Source of the DNA: JAJEEA01 sp965243615
Lineage (GTDB): Bacteria > Acidobacteriota > Vicinamibacteria > Vicinamibacterales > UBA8438
Length of the DNA stretch: 64,000 nucleotides
Reading direction: 5' to 3'
NCBI GenBank assembly: GCA_965243615.1
Contig: CBDEVO010000003.1
Coordinates: forward strand, 6,200,001-6,264,000
Under the pieces are notes generated by a model. That model was not told the DNA's origin. It saw only the letters and a program-made list of their open reading frames with translations, and did no database searches. The first letter of the stretch is position 1. The number at the start of each line of letters is the position of its first letter. Positions 1-8,105 of the stretch are shown piece by piece. Position numbers and translations under genes: made by a program.

Positions 1-1
1 C

Positions 2-982
2 GAACTCGCCGATGGCACTGCCGACCTCACTGGGGAGATGGGCAACGTCGTCCTGGCAGGCGCCGGCGCTATTGGCAATGCCGCGGCGTGGGCACTGGCT
101 CGTAGCGACCTGAACGGGACGATCGAGATCGTGGATCATGAGTCGGTCGATCTGGGCAATCTACAGCGATACGTTTTGGCCGAACGCAACGACGAGAACC
201 GGCTCAAGGCTGGACTATTGGCCCGCCAGTTCGACCGTGCGCTAGTGGCGCGAGCGCACGATTGCAGGCTCGCGGACTTCCTGGAAGAGAAGCATCACAA
301 GGTGGAGAACCTCCTGTTGGCGCTCGACTCCGCAAAGGATCGTCGGGGTGCCCAGGCTTCGTTGCCCCGCCACATAGCGAACGCATGGACGCAGCCCGGT
401 GACCTAGGGGTTTCTCGGCACGACTTCCTGGACGGGGCGTGCGTCAACTGCCTGTACCTGCCGGACGGCAGGCGGAGGAACGATGATGAGATTGTCGCGG
501 AAGCGCTCGGTGTGCCCGACAGGCTCATGGAGGTGCGAGTATTGCTTCACGGCAACGGTGGGGCACCAAAGAGCTTGATCGAGGCGATCGCCAAAGCGCG
601 GAAGATCGCCCTCGACAAGCTCCTAAGCTTCGAGGGCCAGCCCTTGCGGAACCTGTATGCGGACGGTTTTTGCGGTGGGACGGTGATTCCATTGAGCGAG
701 ATCGGCGCGCCCGCCGACGATGTACACGTTCCGTTGGCTCACCAGTCGGCACTAGCTGGTGTGCTGTTGGCGGCTGCCGCTGTGGAAATGAGCGTACGGG
801 AATGCGCGGGCAGCGTTGTGGCGCAGTACGACGTACTGAAGCGTCAGGAACGTTTTCAGGTGTATCCCGCGCGCAAACGTGCGGGGAATTGCTGCATTTG
901 CCAGGACGAAGACTATCGGAAGGTCTATCGGGAGAAGCATCGCCAAGACGTCGGGACGGGTCGACAGCGCGACCAAAACTAA
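2..982 (+). CDS. ThiF/E1-like adenylyltransferase (5' end outside window)
   Basis: The frame is open to the left edge, so the gene is cut by the window; the first internal ATG is at 38. The product has a Rossmann nucleotide-binding motif GAGAIGN near that Met, then DHESVDLGNLQRY, the classic E1/MoeB/ThiF signature. Counting from the ATG, CVNC (135-138) and CCIC (285-288) supply the paired CxxC typical of the zinc site in this family. A Cys in FCGGT near residue 211 is a possible acceptor cysteine. Family members adenylate the C-terminus of ubiquitin-like or sulfur-carrier proteins, and many stand-alone island copies belong to ubiquitin-like defence operons. No E2, JAB protease or ubiquitin-like gene is visible here; any partner would lie further left. 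The family call is firm, the pathway unknown. Confidence 0.75.
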   Translation, partial: ELADGTADLTGEMGNVVLAGAGAIGNAAAWALARSDLNGTIEIVDHESVDLGNLQRYVLAERNDENRLKAGLLARQFDRALVARAHDCRLADFLEEKHHKVENLLLALDSAKDRRGAQASLPRHIANAWTQPGDLGVSRHDFLDGACVNCLYLPDGRRRNDDEIVAEALGVPDRLMEVRVLLHGNGGAPKSLIEAIAKARKIALDKLLSFEGQPLRNLYADGFCGGTVIPLSEIGAPADDVHVPLAHQSALAGVLLAAAAVEMSVRECAGSVVAQYDVLKRQERFQVYPARKRAGNCCICQDEDYRKVYREKHRQDVGTGRQRDQN

Positions 983-1074
983 AACTAACGTGGCCAAGTC
1001 CTGGTCGTCGGGGCTCCGGGAGAGGCGACGTGGTCGCGTTCGCCGGCCGCGAGGCCCTGACAAGGGCTTGACAT
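983..1074. other. Short convergent spacer
   Basis: This lies between the E1-like gene and the decayed nucleotidyltransferase on the other strand. I see no clear terminator or gene in it. Confidence 0.4.
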
Positions 1075-1384
1075 GGCCGGCAGCTCGACGACCGCATGAC
1101 GAAGCGCGGTTCGCGGTCTGCGGGAGGGATCCGGCTTGCTGGGGACGAAGTAGGTTACGGCCGGGTTCACCCAGGTCGGTTCGAGCCCGTGCCTGCGGCT
1201 GATCTTCATTGCGGCCGTCATCACACTGTTTGGCCGGTGCGCATCACGCCGTCGAGGTCGCTGGTCCGCCTGTCGGTTCGCCATCCCAGGAGCATCCGGG
1301 CTCCCCCGGCGAGGTACAGCTCGGCCCGTCCGCCGGCCCGGTGCAACTCTCTGTCGAGTTCCTCGGAGGAGACCGGCTACGTTC
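1075..1384 (-). pseudogene. DUF6036-type nucleotidyltransferase, frameshifted remnant
   Basis: Read on the minus strand, one frame gives ELDRELHRAGGRAELYLAGG followed by ARMLLGWRTDRRTSDLDGV, the start of the small nucleotidyltransferases annotated as DUF6036. That frame hits a stop just after DLDGVMRTGQTV. The continuation MTAAMKISRRHGLEPTWVN then AVTYFVP is read in another frame, and the similarity fades after that. A stop also precedes the first frame with no usable start codon. The gene is therefore broken at both ends. It lies directly downstream of two overlapping small genes, as the third member of that cassette. The family assignment rests on remembered motifs, not a search. Confidence 0.6.
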
Positions 1385-1816
1385 TCAGAGTTCAGCGGTC
1401 CACTGCCGACCATCCCCGGTCCTCCCGTCCAGATCCCGGCTGTCGATGCTGACCCCTCGCCGGAGGAACGCGCCGGGCTGCCAGGCGAGATCGCTGTCGG
1501 TCTCGAACCCGGTCAGCTTCACGGGGTCCGGGAGGAACCGCTCGGGCTCGTCCACCCAGGCGGGTGCGTCGTAGCCGTGCGTGAGCGCCGCGTGCTCGAT
1601 TACCGCGGCCAGGGCGGCGTCCCACTTCGTGTTCGTCAGGTGGGGCCGGTTGGCGAGCATCGTCCGCCGGTCGGCTTCCGTTCCGGAGTGGAAGCTGCGT
1701 TGCAGCTGGCGCACGATCAGCCGGTACAGCTCGGTGTCGGTCCAGCCCTCGTCCACCCCTTTCGCGTAGACGTCGGGGTCGACCAGGTCGTCGGCCAGCC
1801 AGCGTTCGCCGTTCAC
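1385..1816 (-). CDS. Conserved hypothetical helical protein (143 aa)
   Basis: This gene overlaps the upstream gene by four bases (ATGA), indicating translational coupling. The product is mostly acidic and helical, starting MNGERWLADDLVDPDVYAKG. Near the C-terminus is the pattern AWVDEPERFLPDP followed by AFLRRGVSIDSRDLDGRTGD. I recall similar tails in small proteins encoded just before DUF6036 nucleotidyltransferases, and here such a remnant does follow, which fits a toxin-antitoxin-like cassette. That role is an inference; no catalytic motif is visible. Confidence 0.6.
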   Translation of the reverse strand: MNGERWLADDLVDPDVYAKGVDEGWTDTELYRLIVRQLQRSFHSGTEADRRTMLANRPHLTNTKWDAALAAVIEHAALTHGYDAPAWVDEPERFLPDPVKLTGFETDSDLAWQPGAFLRRGVSIDSRDLDGRTGDGRQWTAEL

Positions 1817-2277
1817 GCGCTGCCACTCCCCGGATCGGTGTTTTCCAGTCGGCGTCTCCGCCAGCGCGCGACGGTTCCGGGGGCTATCCCGGCGATCACG
1901 AGACCCGGCTCGTCCCAGACGACGGGCAGCGGCACCTCCGGCATCGCGAGACGCCGTCCGGCTTCGGCGGCTTCTTCCAGGAACTCCCGGCTCGTCGAGC
2001 CGGCGGGTTCGAGTCCACTCGTGATCGCCCTCTCGGTCTCCGCTTCGCCGTAGACGTGCATCCGGCTTCCGATGTCGTAGCTGGCGTGGATCAGGAACGG
2101 CTCGGCGCCGGTCTCGGCCGTCAGGGCGATTCGAAGCCTCGTCCCAGTGTTCGCGATGGCGTCGGCCAGTGTGCGGCAGTCGGCCTGGAAGCGCGCCGGG
2201 GCTTCGGCGCGGTCGCCGTTCCGGCGTCGCCTCGACGTTCGGTCGCTGGTCACCGTCACGTCGTCGTCATCGCCCAT
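1813..2277 (-). CDS. Hypothetical protein (154 aa) of the Uma2 cassette
   Basis: The ATG at 2277 is preferred over longer options because a homologous fragment at about 21603 begins with the same MGDDDDVT sequence. The N-terminus is acidic then Arg-rich (SRRRRNGDRAEAPAR). The middle contains ADCRTLADAIANTGTRLRIA, and the end PGTVARWRRRRLEN could form a short helix-turn-helix-like or basic tail. It sits 29 bp downstream of the Uma2 gene and overlaps the next gene by 4 bp, so the three are probably one transcript. No family was recognised. Confidence 0.6.
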   Translation of the reverse strand: MGDDDDVTVTSDRTSRRRRNGDRAEAPARFQADCRTLADAIANTGTRLRIALTAETGAEPFLIHASYDIGSRMHVYGEAETERAITSGLEPAGSTSREFLEEAAEAGRRLAMPEVPLPVVWDEPGLVIAGIAPGTVARWRRRRLENTDPGSGSA

Positions 2278-2306
2278 GGGATTCTCTCGATGTCCTCGAC
2301 TCGGAG

Positions 2307-2876
2307 TCAGGGAAGCAGATCGTCGACGACGATCCGTGCGTCGGGGCGAGCGAGCGGCGCGACCTTGTCCCCGGCTGCATGGTAGGCGACGCTCTGGTAG
2401 CTGTCTCCGGCCGGGCCGCGGTAGACCTCGAGACGGGCCTCGGGGAGGGCGAGGATCCAGTACTCCGGAATCCCGCACCGCGCGTACAGGCGCTGCTTGA
2501 CGGTCCGGTCGTACCGCAGTGATTCGTTCGAGACCTCGACGACGAGCACCGCCGACGTTGGATGGGCCTCCATGTAGTCGCGGATCGCGCCCGCCACGAC
2601 GGCCACGTCCGGCTCGGGTTCCGAGTAGTCGTCGACCGCCAGCGGGTGCTGTTCGCGCACGTAGAACCCGGAACCGAAGACGCGCCGCAGGCAGTGCGCG
2701 GCGAGGTTCAGTCCGGTCGTGTGGCTGACTCCCTCCCGTATCTTGGCGTTCAGGTCTCCGTCGATGAGCTCCAGCTTGGCGTCGGGCTCGAACGCGCCGG
2801 CTTCTACGGCACGGTCGTACTCGACCCGGCTCAGGCGGTAGCGGCCGATGGAGACGTTGGACACCGTGGCTCTCAT
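2307..2876 (-). CDS. Uma2 family endonuclease (DUF820-like, PD-(D/E)XK fold)
   Basis: The start MRATVSNV is chosen over an upstream ATG because the paralogue at 14182-14745 begins MRATESDV. Core motifs are EYDRAVEAGAFEPDAKLELI, the EPEPDVAVV strand, VLVVEVSNESLRYDRTVKQ and GIPEYWILALPEARLEVYRG. These match Uma2 proteins, a restriction-endonuclease-fold family common in Cyanobacteria, Planctomycetes and Acidobacteria whose biological role is unknown. It is the first gene of a small operon with the two genes downstream. Its promoter region (tatcgtagcgcgg near 2890) is repeated upstream of the second copy. Confidence 0.85.
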   Translation of the reverse strand: MRATVSNVSIGRYRLSRVEYDRAVEAGAFEPDAKLELIDGDLNAKIREGVSHTTGLNLAAHCLRRVFGSGFYVREQHPLAVDDYSEPEPDVAVVAGAIRDYMEAHPTSAVLVVEVSNESLRYDRTVKQRLYARCGIPEYWILALPEARLEVYRGPAGDSYQSVAYHAAGDKVAPLARPDARIVVDDLLP

Positions 2877-3086
2877 GTTGGCGCCTCTATCGTAGCGCGG
2901 AACCGGCGCCATGCGGCCCCGCCTGGATTCGGCCCGGCGGCGTGCTACTAGGAGCGTTTCGGCGGCGACGGCCGGCCCGTGGCGCGCACTGCCGGAACCG
3001 TATGTCGGCCGCTGCCAGATGTCGACTTCCAGTTGCCTGTCGCCTCCGCTGACGAGTGTCTCCGCCAGCCGCCAGCCGACACGTCA
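2877..3086. promoter_or_regulatory. Upstream region of the Uma2 operon
   Basis: The stretch ctctatcgtagcgcgg at about 2885-2900 recurs as ctctatcgtagcgcgg at about 14755-14770 before the paralogous Uma2 gene. It therefore belongs to the duplicated unit and probably contains the promoter. No further gene is seen. Confidence 0.35.
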
Positions 3087-3838
3087 TCATTGCCCGTCGT
3101 CCATCGAAGCACCCAGCGGGGCACCGCGCAGGAAGTCGGTCAACGAGTGGTGTCGTACGCCCTCGAGGTCGGCGGGCTGGTGCGGGTCGAGCGAGAGCAG
3201 CACCCGGGGGTAGGCGTCGCGAACCGCCGCGAAAGCCGCGAGCTCGCGCTCGATGGTGGCGGGCGACTCGAGCAGGTAGGCGACCTGCACGTGGCGACGG
3301 CCCGACCGCCGTTCCGCGACGAAGTCGATCTCTCGCGGTCCCGCCACGCCGACCGTGACCGTGTAGCCGCGGCGGCGCAGCTCCAGGAAGACCAGGTTCT
3401 CCAGGACGCCGCCGATGTCGCTCTCGCGGTAGCCGACGATGCCGTTGCGCAGGCCGATGTCGCCCAGGTAGTGCTTCCGGTTCACCTGCAGCAGCCTTCG
3501 CCCCTGCAGATCGAAGCGGGAAACGGGCGTCAACAGGAATGCGTCGCCCAGGTGCGCGAGATAGTTGAGCACCGTGTCGACCGCCGTCGTCCTGCGCTGG
3601 CTCTTCAAGAAGTCGGCGATTCGCTTCGCGGACACGAGGCTGCCGACGCTGTCGACCGCGAACCGCGTGATCGCCTCGAACAGGGCCACGTCGCCGATGC
3701 GGTGACGGCGGACCACGTCGCGGATGACGATGGTGCTGACCATGTCCGCCGGCATCTGGTCGACGACCGGGTCGCTCAGGTCGGTGTGGAGCAGTCCGGG
3801 CAGGCCGCCGTAGCGCAGGTAGAGCCGGAACAGCGGTG
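3087..3838 (-). pseudogene. DUF4143 ATPase, C-terminal half only
   Basis: On the minus strand the frame begins at about 3838 with LFRLYLRYGGLPGLLHTDL and continues through the DUF4143 region (VVRRHRIGDVALFEAITRFA, RRTTAVDTVLNYLAHLGDAF, VLENLVFLELRRRGYTVTVG, REIDFVAERRSG) to a stop at 3087. The P-loop and Walker B half is absent: sequence before 3838 is unrelated. The missing half, with the same linking 127 bp, is at 20806-21222 on the opposite strand. These ATPases normally run about 380-420 residues; this fragment is about 250. Confidence 0.8.
3707..3833 (-). repeat. 127-bp inverted repeat, left copy
   Basis: Its reverse complement matches 21094-21220 with only 4 mismatches in 127 bases by hand alignment. 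Both copies encode the same ATPase segment (LFRLYLR..GGLPGLLHTDLSD..IVIRDVVR). The copies are in inverted orientation, 17.3 kb apart. Confidence 0.9.
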
Positions 3839-3860
3839 ACCGGCATCCGGCGGGTGCTTC

Positions 3861-4148
3861 GTGGCGACCTCCCAGGCCGAGACCGCACGTGCGGGGCCGC
3901 GGCTTTCAGAGGAGGAGTTCGCCGCCCTCTACCGGGAGCGGTACGAAGAGCTGAGGCTGCGGCTGGAGGCCGAGCCGGGTGTGCGGCACGACCCACGCGA
4001 GCGGCCCGGCGAGGACAACGCGAACGCGGGCCAGCGACTGTCGATGGCATTCCGGACGGCCAGCCGCTCGGAGAGCTTCTCGCCGCCCTCCTGGGCCGGC
4101 GTCAGCGTCATCGCGTCGGCGACGGACGACGGCGGCTCGTGGGGGTGA
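3861..4148 (+). CDS. Possible short protein or gene fragment (95 aa)
   Basis: A GTG-started frame gives a charged helical stretch, RLSEEEFAALYRERYEELRL, then low-complexity sequence. The first half looks protein-like while the second half does not. It begins 23 bp after the break point of the truncated ATPase, so it may be the 5' end of another gene brought in by the rearrangement. No family was recognised. Confidence 0.25.
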   Translation: MATSQAETARAGPRLSEEEFAALYRERYEELRLRLEAEPGVRHDPRERPGEDNANAGQRLSMAFRTASRSESFSPPSWAGVSVIASATDDGGSWG

Positions 4149-4244
4149 CGAGTCGCACGAATCCCCTCCGGACGGTCGGACGCGAAGCGGGCGGGGCGCT
4201 TCTACCGCCCCTTGACGATAGGCTCGCGCGCCTTAGCGCTGGAC

Positions 4245-4670
4245 TCAGCCAAGGTCCGACTCCTGGCTCTTCTCCACCGCATTCACGGGCGCCGACGCGC
4301 CGCAACCCCCGTCTCTCCCTCGCCCACGATGGGCAACGTCTCCAGACTCCGGCTGACCGAGAGCATCGTGGTTGTCGAAGACGAGAGCCTCGTAGAACTC
4401 GTCGTCATCGGCGAACAACAGCTCGAGGGAATGGCCCCCGGGCACCTCCCGGACGTCGATGTGCGCGTCCCATTCCTTGACCTGTTCCCGGGTGAGCATC
4501 ATCGTCCGAGTCCTCGACGCCACGCACTCCCGGAACTCCTGCTCGCTGCGCGGGAAGACGACCCGCTCTGTCCGACCCCTGAAGTGGTACAGCGCCGCCA
4601 GGAGCGTCTTGCCGTCGCCACCCTGGACCGGATTCGACTGGACTTCGCTCGTCTGAACTTCCTTAGTCAT
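4245..4670 (-). CDS. Hypothetical protein (141 aa)
   Basis: The start at 4670 is supported by a strong GGAGGAG Shine-Dalgarno seven bases upstream and by a 4-bp ATGA overlap with the preceding small gene. The product contains KTLLAALYHFRGRTERVVFP, TMMLTREQVKEWDAHIDVRE and SLELLFADDDEFYEALVFDN, a compact acidic alpha/beta-looking protein, and a Gly/Arg-rich tail that may be poorly folded. No family was recognised. It forms a two-gene operon with the 61-codon gene upstream. Confidence 0.6.
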   Translation of the reverse strand: MTKEVQTSEVQSNPVQGGDGKTLLAALYHFRGRTERVVFPRSEQEFRECVASRTRTMMLTREQVKEWDAHIDVREVPGGHSLELLFADDDEFYEALVFDNHDALGQPESGDVAHRGRGRDGGCGASAPVNAVEKSQESDLG

Positions 4671-4852
4671 GCTTCTGCTCTCCTCCCGGCGCGGGGGCCG
4701 ACGCCCCGCACTACGTCGTTCACCTTCGCCGCTTCCGGATCCGGCTCCTCCGCTCGCTGCCACACTCGGTGGGCCAGCCGGAACATCCGCTCGTAGGTCC
4801 CACGGTTGACTCGTGATCTCCCGGTCTTCAGAAGGGTCTTCGATTCGGTCAT
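4667..4852 (-). CDS. Small basic hypothetical protein (61 aa)
   Basis: It overlaps the following gene by ATGA, which argues that it is translated. The product is basic and helical at the start (MTESKTLLKTGRSRVNRGTY, then ERMFRLAHRVWQRAEE) and resembles the small basic partners found in many two-gene accessory operons. No family was recognised. Confidence 0.5.
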   Translation of the reverse strand: MTESKTLLKTGRSRVNRGTYERMFRLAHRVWQRAEEPDPEAAKVNDVVRGVGPRAGRRAEA

Positions 4853-4990
4853 CGCGTTGACAGTCCTTGCGTGCCGTGATCACCCTAGGCCTCGTGGTCC
4901 TCACTGGCAGGAGCGACCAGTCTCGAGGCCGACGAGTTGTCCCTCCGAGGGCCTCGGCGGGACACGCCTCGCCGAAGCCCTCGAAGTCCG

Positions 4991-5020
4991 TACGCGTGTA
5001 CGTCCGATGTGGCAATCCGC
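4991..5020 (+). repeat. Dispersed GTCCGATGTGGCAATCC motif, copy A
   Basis: The sequence cgtccgatgtggcaatccgc is shared, in the other orientation, with 6567-6592 and 8570-8597 and more loosely with 6660-6680 and 13064-13083. This copy has no hairpin and no gene directly downstream. Confidence 0.6.
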
Positions 5021-5128
5021 CCCCGTTCAGGCCGCTCACGTTCTCGACGAGAGCGCGAAGGTCAGCGCCTCGGAGTTGACGAGGCAGCGGGGCGACGACG
5101 ACGACGAGTGCACGTAGCTTCTAACCCG

Positions 5129-5275
5129 AATGCTTGGTAGGGACGATGCGCGATGGCGTGAGACGAATACTATTGGCTAGGGACGGCGATGCGCAATGGC
5201 TTGGAGACGGATGCTATTGGCTAGGGACGGCGATGCGCAATGGCTTGGAGACGGATGCTATTGGCTAGGGACGAT
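5129..5275 (+). repeat. 44-bp tandem repeat
   Basis: The word ctattggctagggac starts at 5170, 5214 and 5258, giving an exact 44-bp period. A more diverged unit precedes at about 5129. The last unit is partial. It lies between genes and shows no coding potential. Confidence 0.85.
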
Positions 5276-5400
5276 GTCCTTGACCGACCCAATATACACG
5301 GGAAGTCCTGCGATGTCCAATGCGGGCGACGGACCTGGCCGAGGCGCAGAGGAGCGCCGGAGCGCCCGGGCGTGAGCGCTCCGACCCTGCAGTTGATGCG

Positions 5401-5795
5401 TCAGTCGTCGGTGATTTCCGTCTCGAGGATGACGGCGGCCTCCTTGCCGCCGAACCGCGTCGAGAACACCGTCATGTCGACGACGTTGTACTCCGGCGGG
5501 GCCTCGTTCAGCTCGCGCTGCATCGTACCGGTGCGGCTCGTGGCGAGCAGGATGTAGCGGACCGGCGGCCTTCCGGGTCCAGGGACATGACGACGACCGC
5601 CTCGCTGCCGCCGAAGGCGGTCTCGCCCCCCTGGGTCGCGAGGAAGCGGTAGCCGCGGGCGCCGGCCTCGTTGAGCTCCTCCTCCATGGTGCCCGTGCGG
5701 CTCGTGGCCAGCAGCACGTACTTCTCGGGCTCGTCGGAATCCTGGGCGGCCGCTGGCGGCGCCAGGACGAGCAGGAACAAGACGATGATGGTCAC
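5401..5795 (-). pseudogene. Secreted two-repeat protein, frameshifted
   Basis: A GTG start gives a signal peptide (MTIIVLFLLVLAPPAAAQ) and a first repeat, YVLLATSRTGTMEEELNEAG, with FGGSEAVVVM. At about 5570 the frame drifts. A second repeat, YILLATSRTGTMQRELNEAP followed by FGGKEAAVILETEITDD, is read in a neighbouring frame to a stop at 5401. Joining both frames gives a protein with two copies of one domain of about 55 residues. The disruption may be a real mutation or an assembly indel. It lies 25 bp after the lipoprotein gene and is probably co-transcribed with it. Confidence 0.6.
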
Positions 5796-5820
5796 TCGGG
5801 CCGCGGGATCCGGGGAGCCT

Positions 5821-6516
5821 CTAGAACCCGTCGCACGAACCGAAGATCGTGCGGCTGGGCGACATCATGCTGCCGCCGAATGCTCTGTCGACCTGCTCGG
5901 CCGCCGACTGCCACCCCGGCTCCCCGTCCTCTCCGTAGCGCCGCGACTTCCAGCCCTCCACGCGCTCAAGCACGCCGTCCGGCGAGAACTGATCTGCAGA
6001 CCCGCGGATCATTTGGGCCGCCAGCGGGAGCTCCTCCTCCGTCATTTCCGCCAGCTGCTCCCGCTCTTCCTCGAACCGACTTGGATCGATGCGGGCCAGC
6101 TCCAGAGCTCTCCGAACGCTCACGATCGTCTTCTGCAGGCATCGACACTGCTCGCCGGGAACATTCCGCACCCACGCCGCTTTGCGAGCCTCCTGCGCCT
6201 CTTCGCGAGCACGCTGCCGCTCCCGTTCGCGCGCTGAAGGGGGAGCCCCCGTGAGCGCCGAGAACGAGAACGATTCGCCCGGCCCCGAAGGAGGCAGGTC
6301 CTCCAGCTCGGGACACCCGCCGTCCGGGGTCGCGCCCCACTCGGTCATGAGCTCGTCGGCGAGCTCGGCCTCGAACGACTCGTAGATCTCGGCCTGGTCC
6401 GCCGCACCCGCTTCGCGTTGGTCGATGATGTCGTTCAAGGCGCGGCGCAGCTCGCTGCCGCCGCATCCGGACAGGACCACGATGCCGACGGCGACGATCC
6501 AGCGTTGTCCGTTCAT
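5821..6516 (-). CDS. Coiled-coil lipoprotein (231 aa)
   Basis: The N-terminus MNGQRWIVAVGIVVLSGCGG is a lipoprotein signal with lipobox LSGC. An excellent ACAGGAGGA ribosome site precedes the ATG. The mature part is rich in Glu/Arg/Ala heptads (ERERQRAREEAQEARKA, RFEEEREQLAEMTEEELPLA) with four scattered Cys residues, suggesting an outer-membrane or periplasmic anchored helical protein. No family was recognised. A 9-bp perfect hairpin and a dispersed motif lie just upstream, shared in form with the lipoprotein gene at 12468-12992. Confidence 0.75.
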   Translation of the reverse strand: MNGQRWIVAVGIVVLSGCGGSELRRALNDIIDQREAGAADQAEIYESFEAELADELMTEWGATPDGGCPELEDLPPSGPGESFSFSALTGAPPSARERERQRAREEAQEARKAAWVRNVPGEQCRCLQKTIVSVRRALELARIDPSRFEEEREQLAEMTEEELPLAAQMIRGSADQFSPDGVLERVEGWKSRRYGEDGEPGWQSAAEQVDRAFGGSMMSPSRTIFGSCDGF

Positions 6517-6538
6517 GGCAATCCTCCTGTAGATCGCG

Positions 6539-6592
6539 CCGGTGACCGGGATTGGTCACCGGGCCGGATTGCCACATCGGACGCACGCGTAG
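6539..6592 (-). promoter_or_regulatory. Conserved hairpin and motif upstream of lipoprotein gene
   Basis: ccggtgacc (6539-6547) and ggtcaccgg (6554-6562) form a perfect 9-bp inverted repeat with a 6-nt loop, 22 bp before the start codon. Immediately beyond is ggattgccacatcggacgca. The same order, motif then hairpin then start codon, occurs before the lipoprotein gene at 12992. There the stem is gcgacc/ggtcgc, a compensated base-pair change. Candidate 5'-UTR structure or protein operator. Confidence 0.5.
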
Positions 6593-7509
6593 CGCGATCC
6601 CCGCCTATTCCCCGGGGAGACCGGGCGTATTCAGCGGGCGGCCCGGTGTCAGGGGCCGCGCACGTCCAATGTGGCAGGTGAAGCGTATACGGAAGGGGAC
6701 CGGACGATCAATGGCGGCCAGCTGGGCGATGCGCAGCGGCGGTCGGTGGCTGGGCCAGCGCATCGGGGCGGTTGCCACGACCTGCAGCGCCGGGCGAACG
6801 GCCGGCCACTGATTCCTGCGCGTCGATCGAGGGGATTCGATTCGGCCGGAATCACCGAGCCGACCTGCGGCCCGCGGACAACCCGTTCCTGCCGAGCCGC
6901 CTCGGCGGCGTACTTTCCCGCCGAAGGGCTCCATGTCCAGCGCCGCTCTCCAGCGCGCGGACGGCCGACGGGAGCCGCCACCCGCCGCCTGGCGTCGAGG
7001 ACCCACGGCCTGAACCCATCACCCGGTCAACGAACCTGCGTCGCCGGCGGTTCGCGGGGGATCCACTCCGCCGACGAACGCGACGTTGGCGGCGTGGGGG
7101 CGACGAAGCGGCAGGCGGAGACATGCGGGACCGCGTTGCGGTCGAGGGGTCGGGCGGCGCGTCGAACGAGAAGCGTCCAGCGTCTTGAGCATCGGGAAGA
7201 GGACATCGTGGCTGCGGTGGCCCCGGCGGCCGTCAGGTCGAGACGCAACAGTTGCGCCAGATGGTCGGCCGGCGCCTGACCCTGGCGGGCGATCTGCTCG
7301 GCGAGGGACCGCGACTGCGACACAACCGTCGACGGGTTCTCCGTCTGGCCGGTGGGTAGAAGTACGGGCATCGAGGGCAGCCGAGGATGGCCAGGCCCTT
7401 CCCACGGCCGCGGCCAGGGGAGGGCGCGAACAGCCGCAACGTGGCCCAGAAAACCTGGGGCTACCCGCGGGCGCGGGGATGTGATATGGTGCGAATGTCA
7501 GTCGAAAGT
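6593..7509. other. Long region without a supported gene
   Basis: About 0.9 kb. It holds a partial copy of the dispersed motif (cacgtccaatgtggcagg, 6661-6678). A minus-strand frame from 7371 (PSTVVSQSRSLAEQIARQ then APADHLAQLLRLDL) looks briefly protein-like but is soon lost. No homologue was recognised, so this may be decayed sequence. Confidence 0.4.
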
Positions 7510-7539
7510 GTCGGGCCGCCGCTGGAACGGCGACCCGAC
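7510..7539 (+). promoter_or_regulatory. Leader hairpin before HNH gene
   Basis: gtcgggccgcc and ggcgacccgac pair around an 8-nt loop, each arm carrying one unpaired base. It ends 29 bp before the ATG of the HNH gene. A possible extended -10 box (TGATATGGT, 7482-7490) lies just upstream, so the hairpin could be at the start of the transcript. Confidence 0.35.
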
Positions 7540-7568
7540 GCGCCCAACATTCGTGGGGTATAGCCACG

Positions 7569-8105
7569 ATGCCAGACGCTGCGTCATCGTACCACCCTCC
7601 CAGGTTCGACTACCGCGACCCCGTCTACCTGCGCGCCAGGGCGGAGGCCTTCGCCCGCTCGCGCGGCGTCTGCCAGGGGTGCGGCCAGCGGCCCGCCGTC
7701 GAAGCGCACCACTGGGCTCTCCAGTACCCGCCCGCGCACGCCACGACGGCCAACGACCTGACAGCGCTCTGTGCTGACTGCCATTGCCTCACGACCGCGA
7801 CCCGCCGGTTCACGCGCGCCGGCGGGTCGCGGCACCTCCTGCTAGCGCACTATTCCGAGGCAGTGGCGAAATGCGAATTGAATTCACCCTTGCCGGCCGT
7901 TCGGACCTCATCCAGCACAACCTCGCGGCCGGACTCGACACGCGAAGTCCTGGCAGCCGTGAGATCGCAGCGATCGCTGCGAAGAAGGGAGGCAACCGCA
8001 CCGCAGCCGACGACCTCCGGCTCCAGGAGCTCGAATGTCAGCGGTCCCTCTATCTCGGCGGTGACGGCAAGCCCACGCTACCGGCGGCAGCGCTTCGGGC
8101 GATGA
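7569..8105 (+). CDS. HNH endonuclease
   Basis: The N-terminal 80 residues form an HNH/zinc module: C35xxC38, H47-H48 in EAHHWALQY, N62, then C68xxC71-H72 in LCADCHCL. This is the usual layout of phage and mobile-element HNH nucleases. From about residue 101 the sequence turns Ser/Thr/Arg-rich and lies on top of the next gene in another frame for 235 bp. The natural C-terminus was therefore probably near 7870 and has been extended by a small indel, or the overlap is genuine. The pairing with the downstream phage-type gene suggests a phage-derived module. Confidence 0.65.
   Translation: MPDAASSYHPPRFDYRDPVYLRARAEAFARSRGVCQGCGQRPAVEAHHWALQYPPAHATTANDLTALCADCHCLTTATRRFTRAGGSRHLLLAHYSEAVAKCELNSPLPAVRTSSSTTSRPDSTREVLAAVRSQRSLRRREATAPQPTTSGSRSSNVSGPSISAVTASPRYRRQRFGR

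Larger units (their letters stand above)
4853..5400. other. Non-coding stretch with repeats
   Basis: About 550 bp with no supported gene. It contains one copy of the dispersed gtccgatgtggcaatcc motif (4991-5020) and a 44-bp tandem repeat (5129-5275). A promoter for the small operon to the left should lie near 4860-4900, but I cannot place it convincingly. Confidence 0.5.

Noticed and set aside
525..1097. 190-codon minus-strand frame opposite the E1-like gene
   Set aside because: Shadow composition, no motif, and fully covered by the E1-like gene.
2887..4050. 387-codon minus-strand frame
   Set aside because: Arg/Pro/Ala-rich shadow of the ATPase remnant read in another frame.
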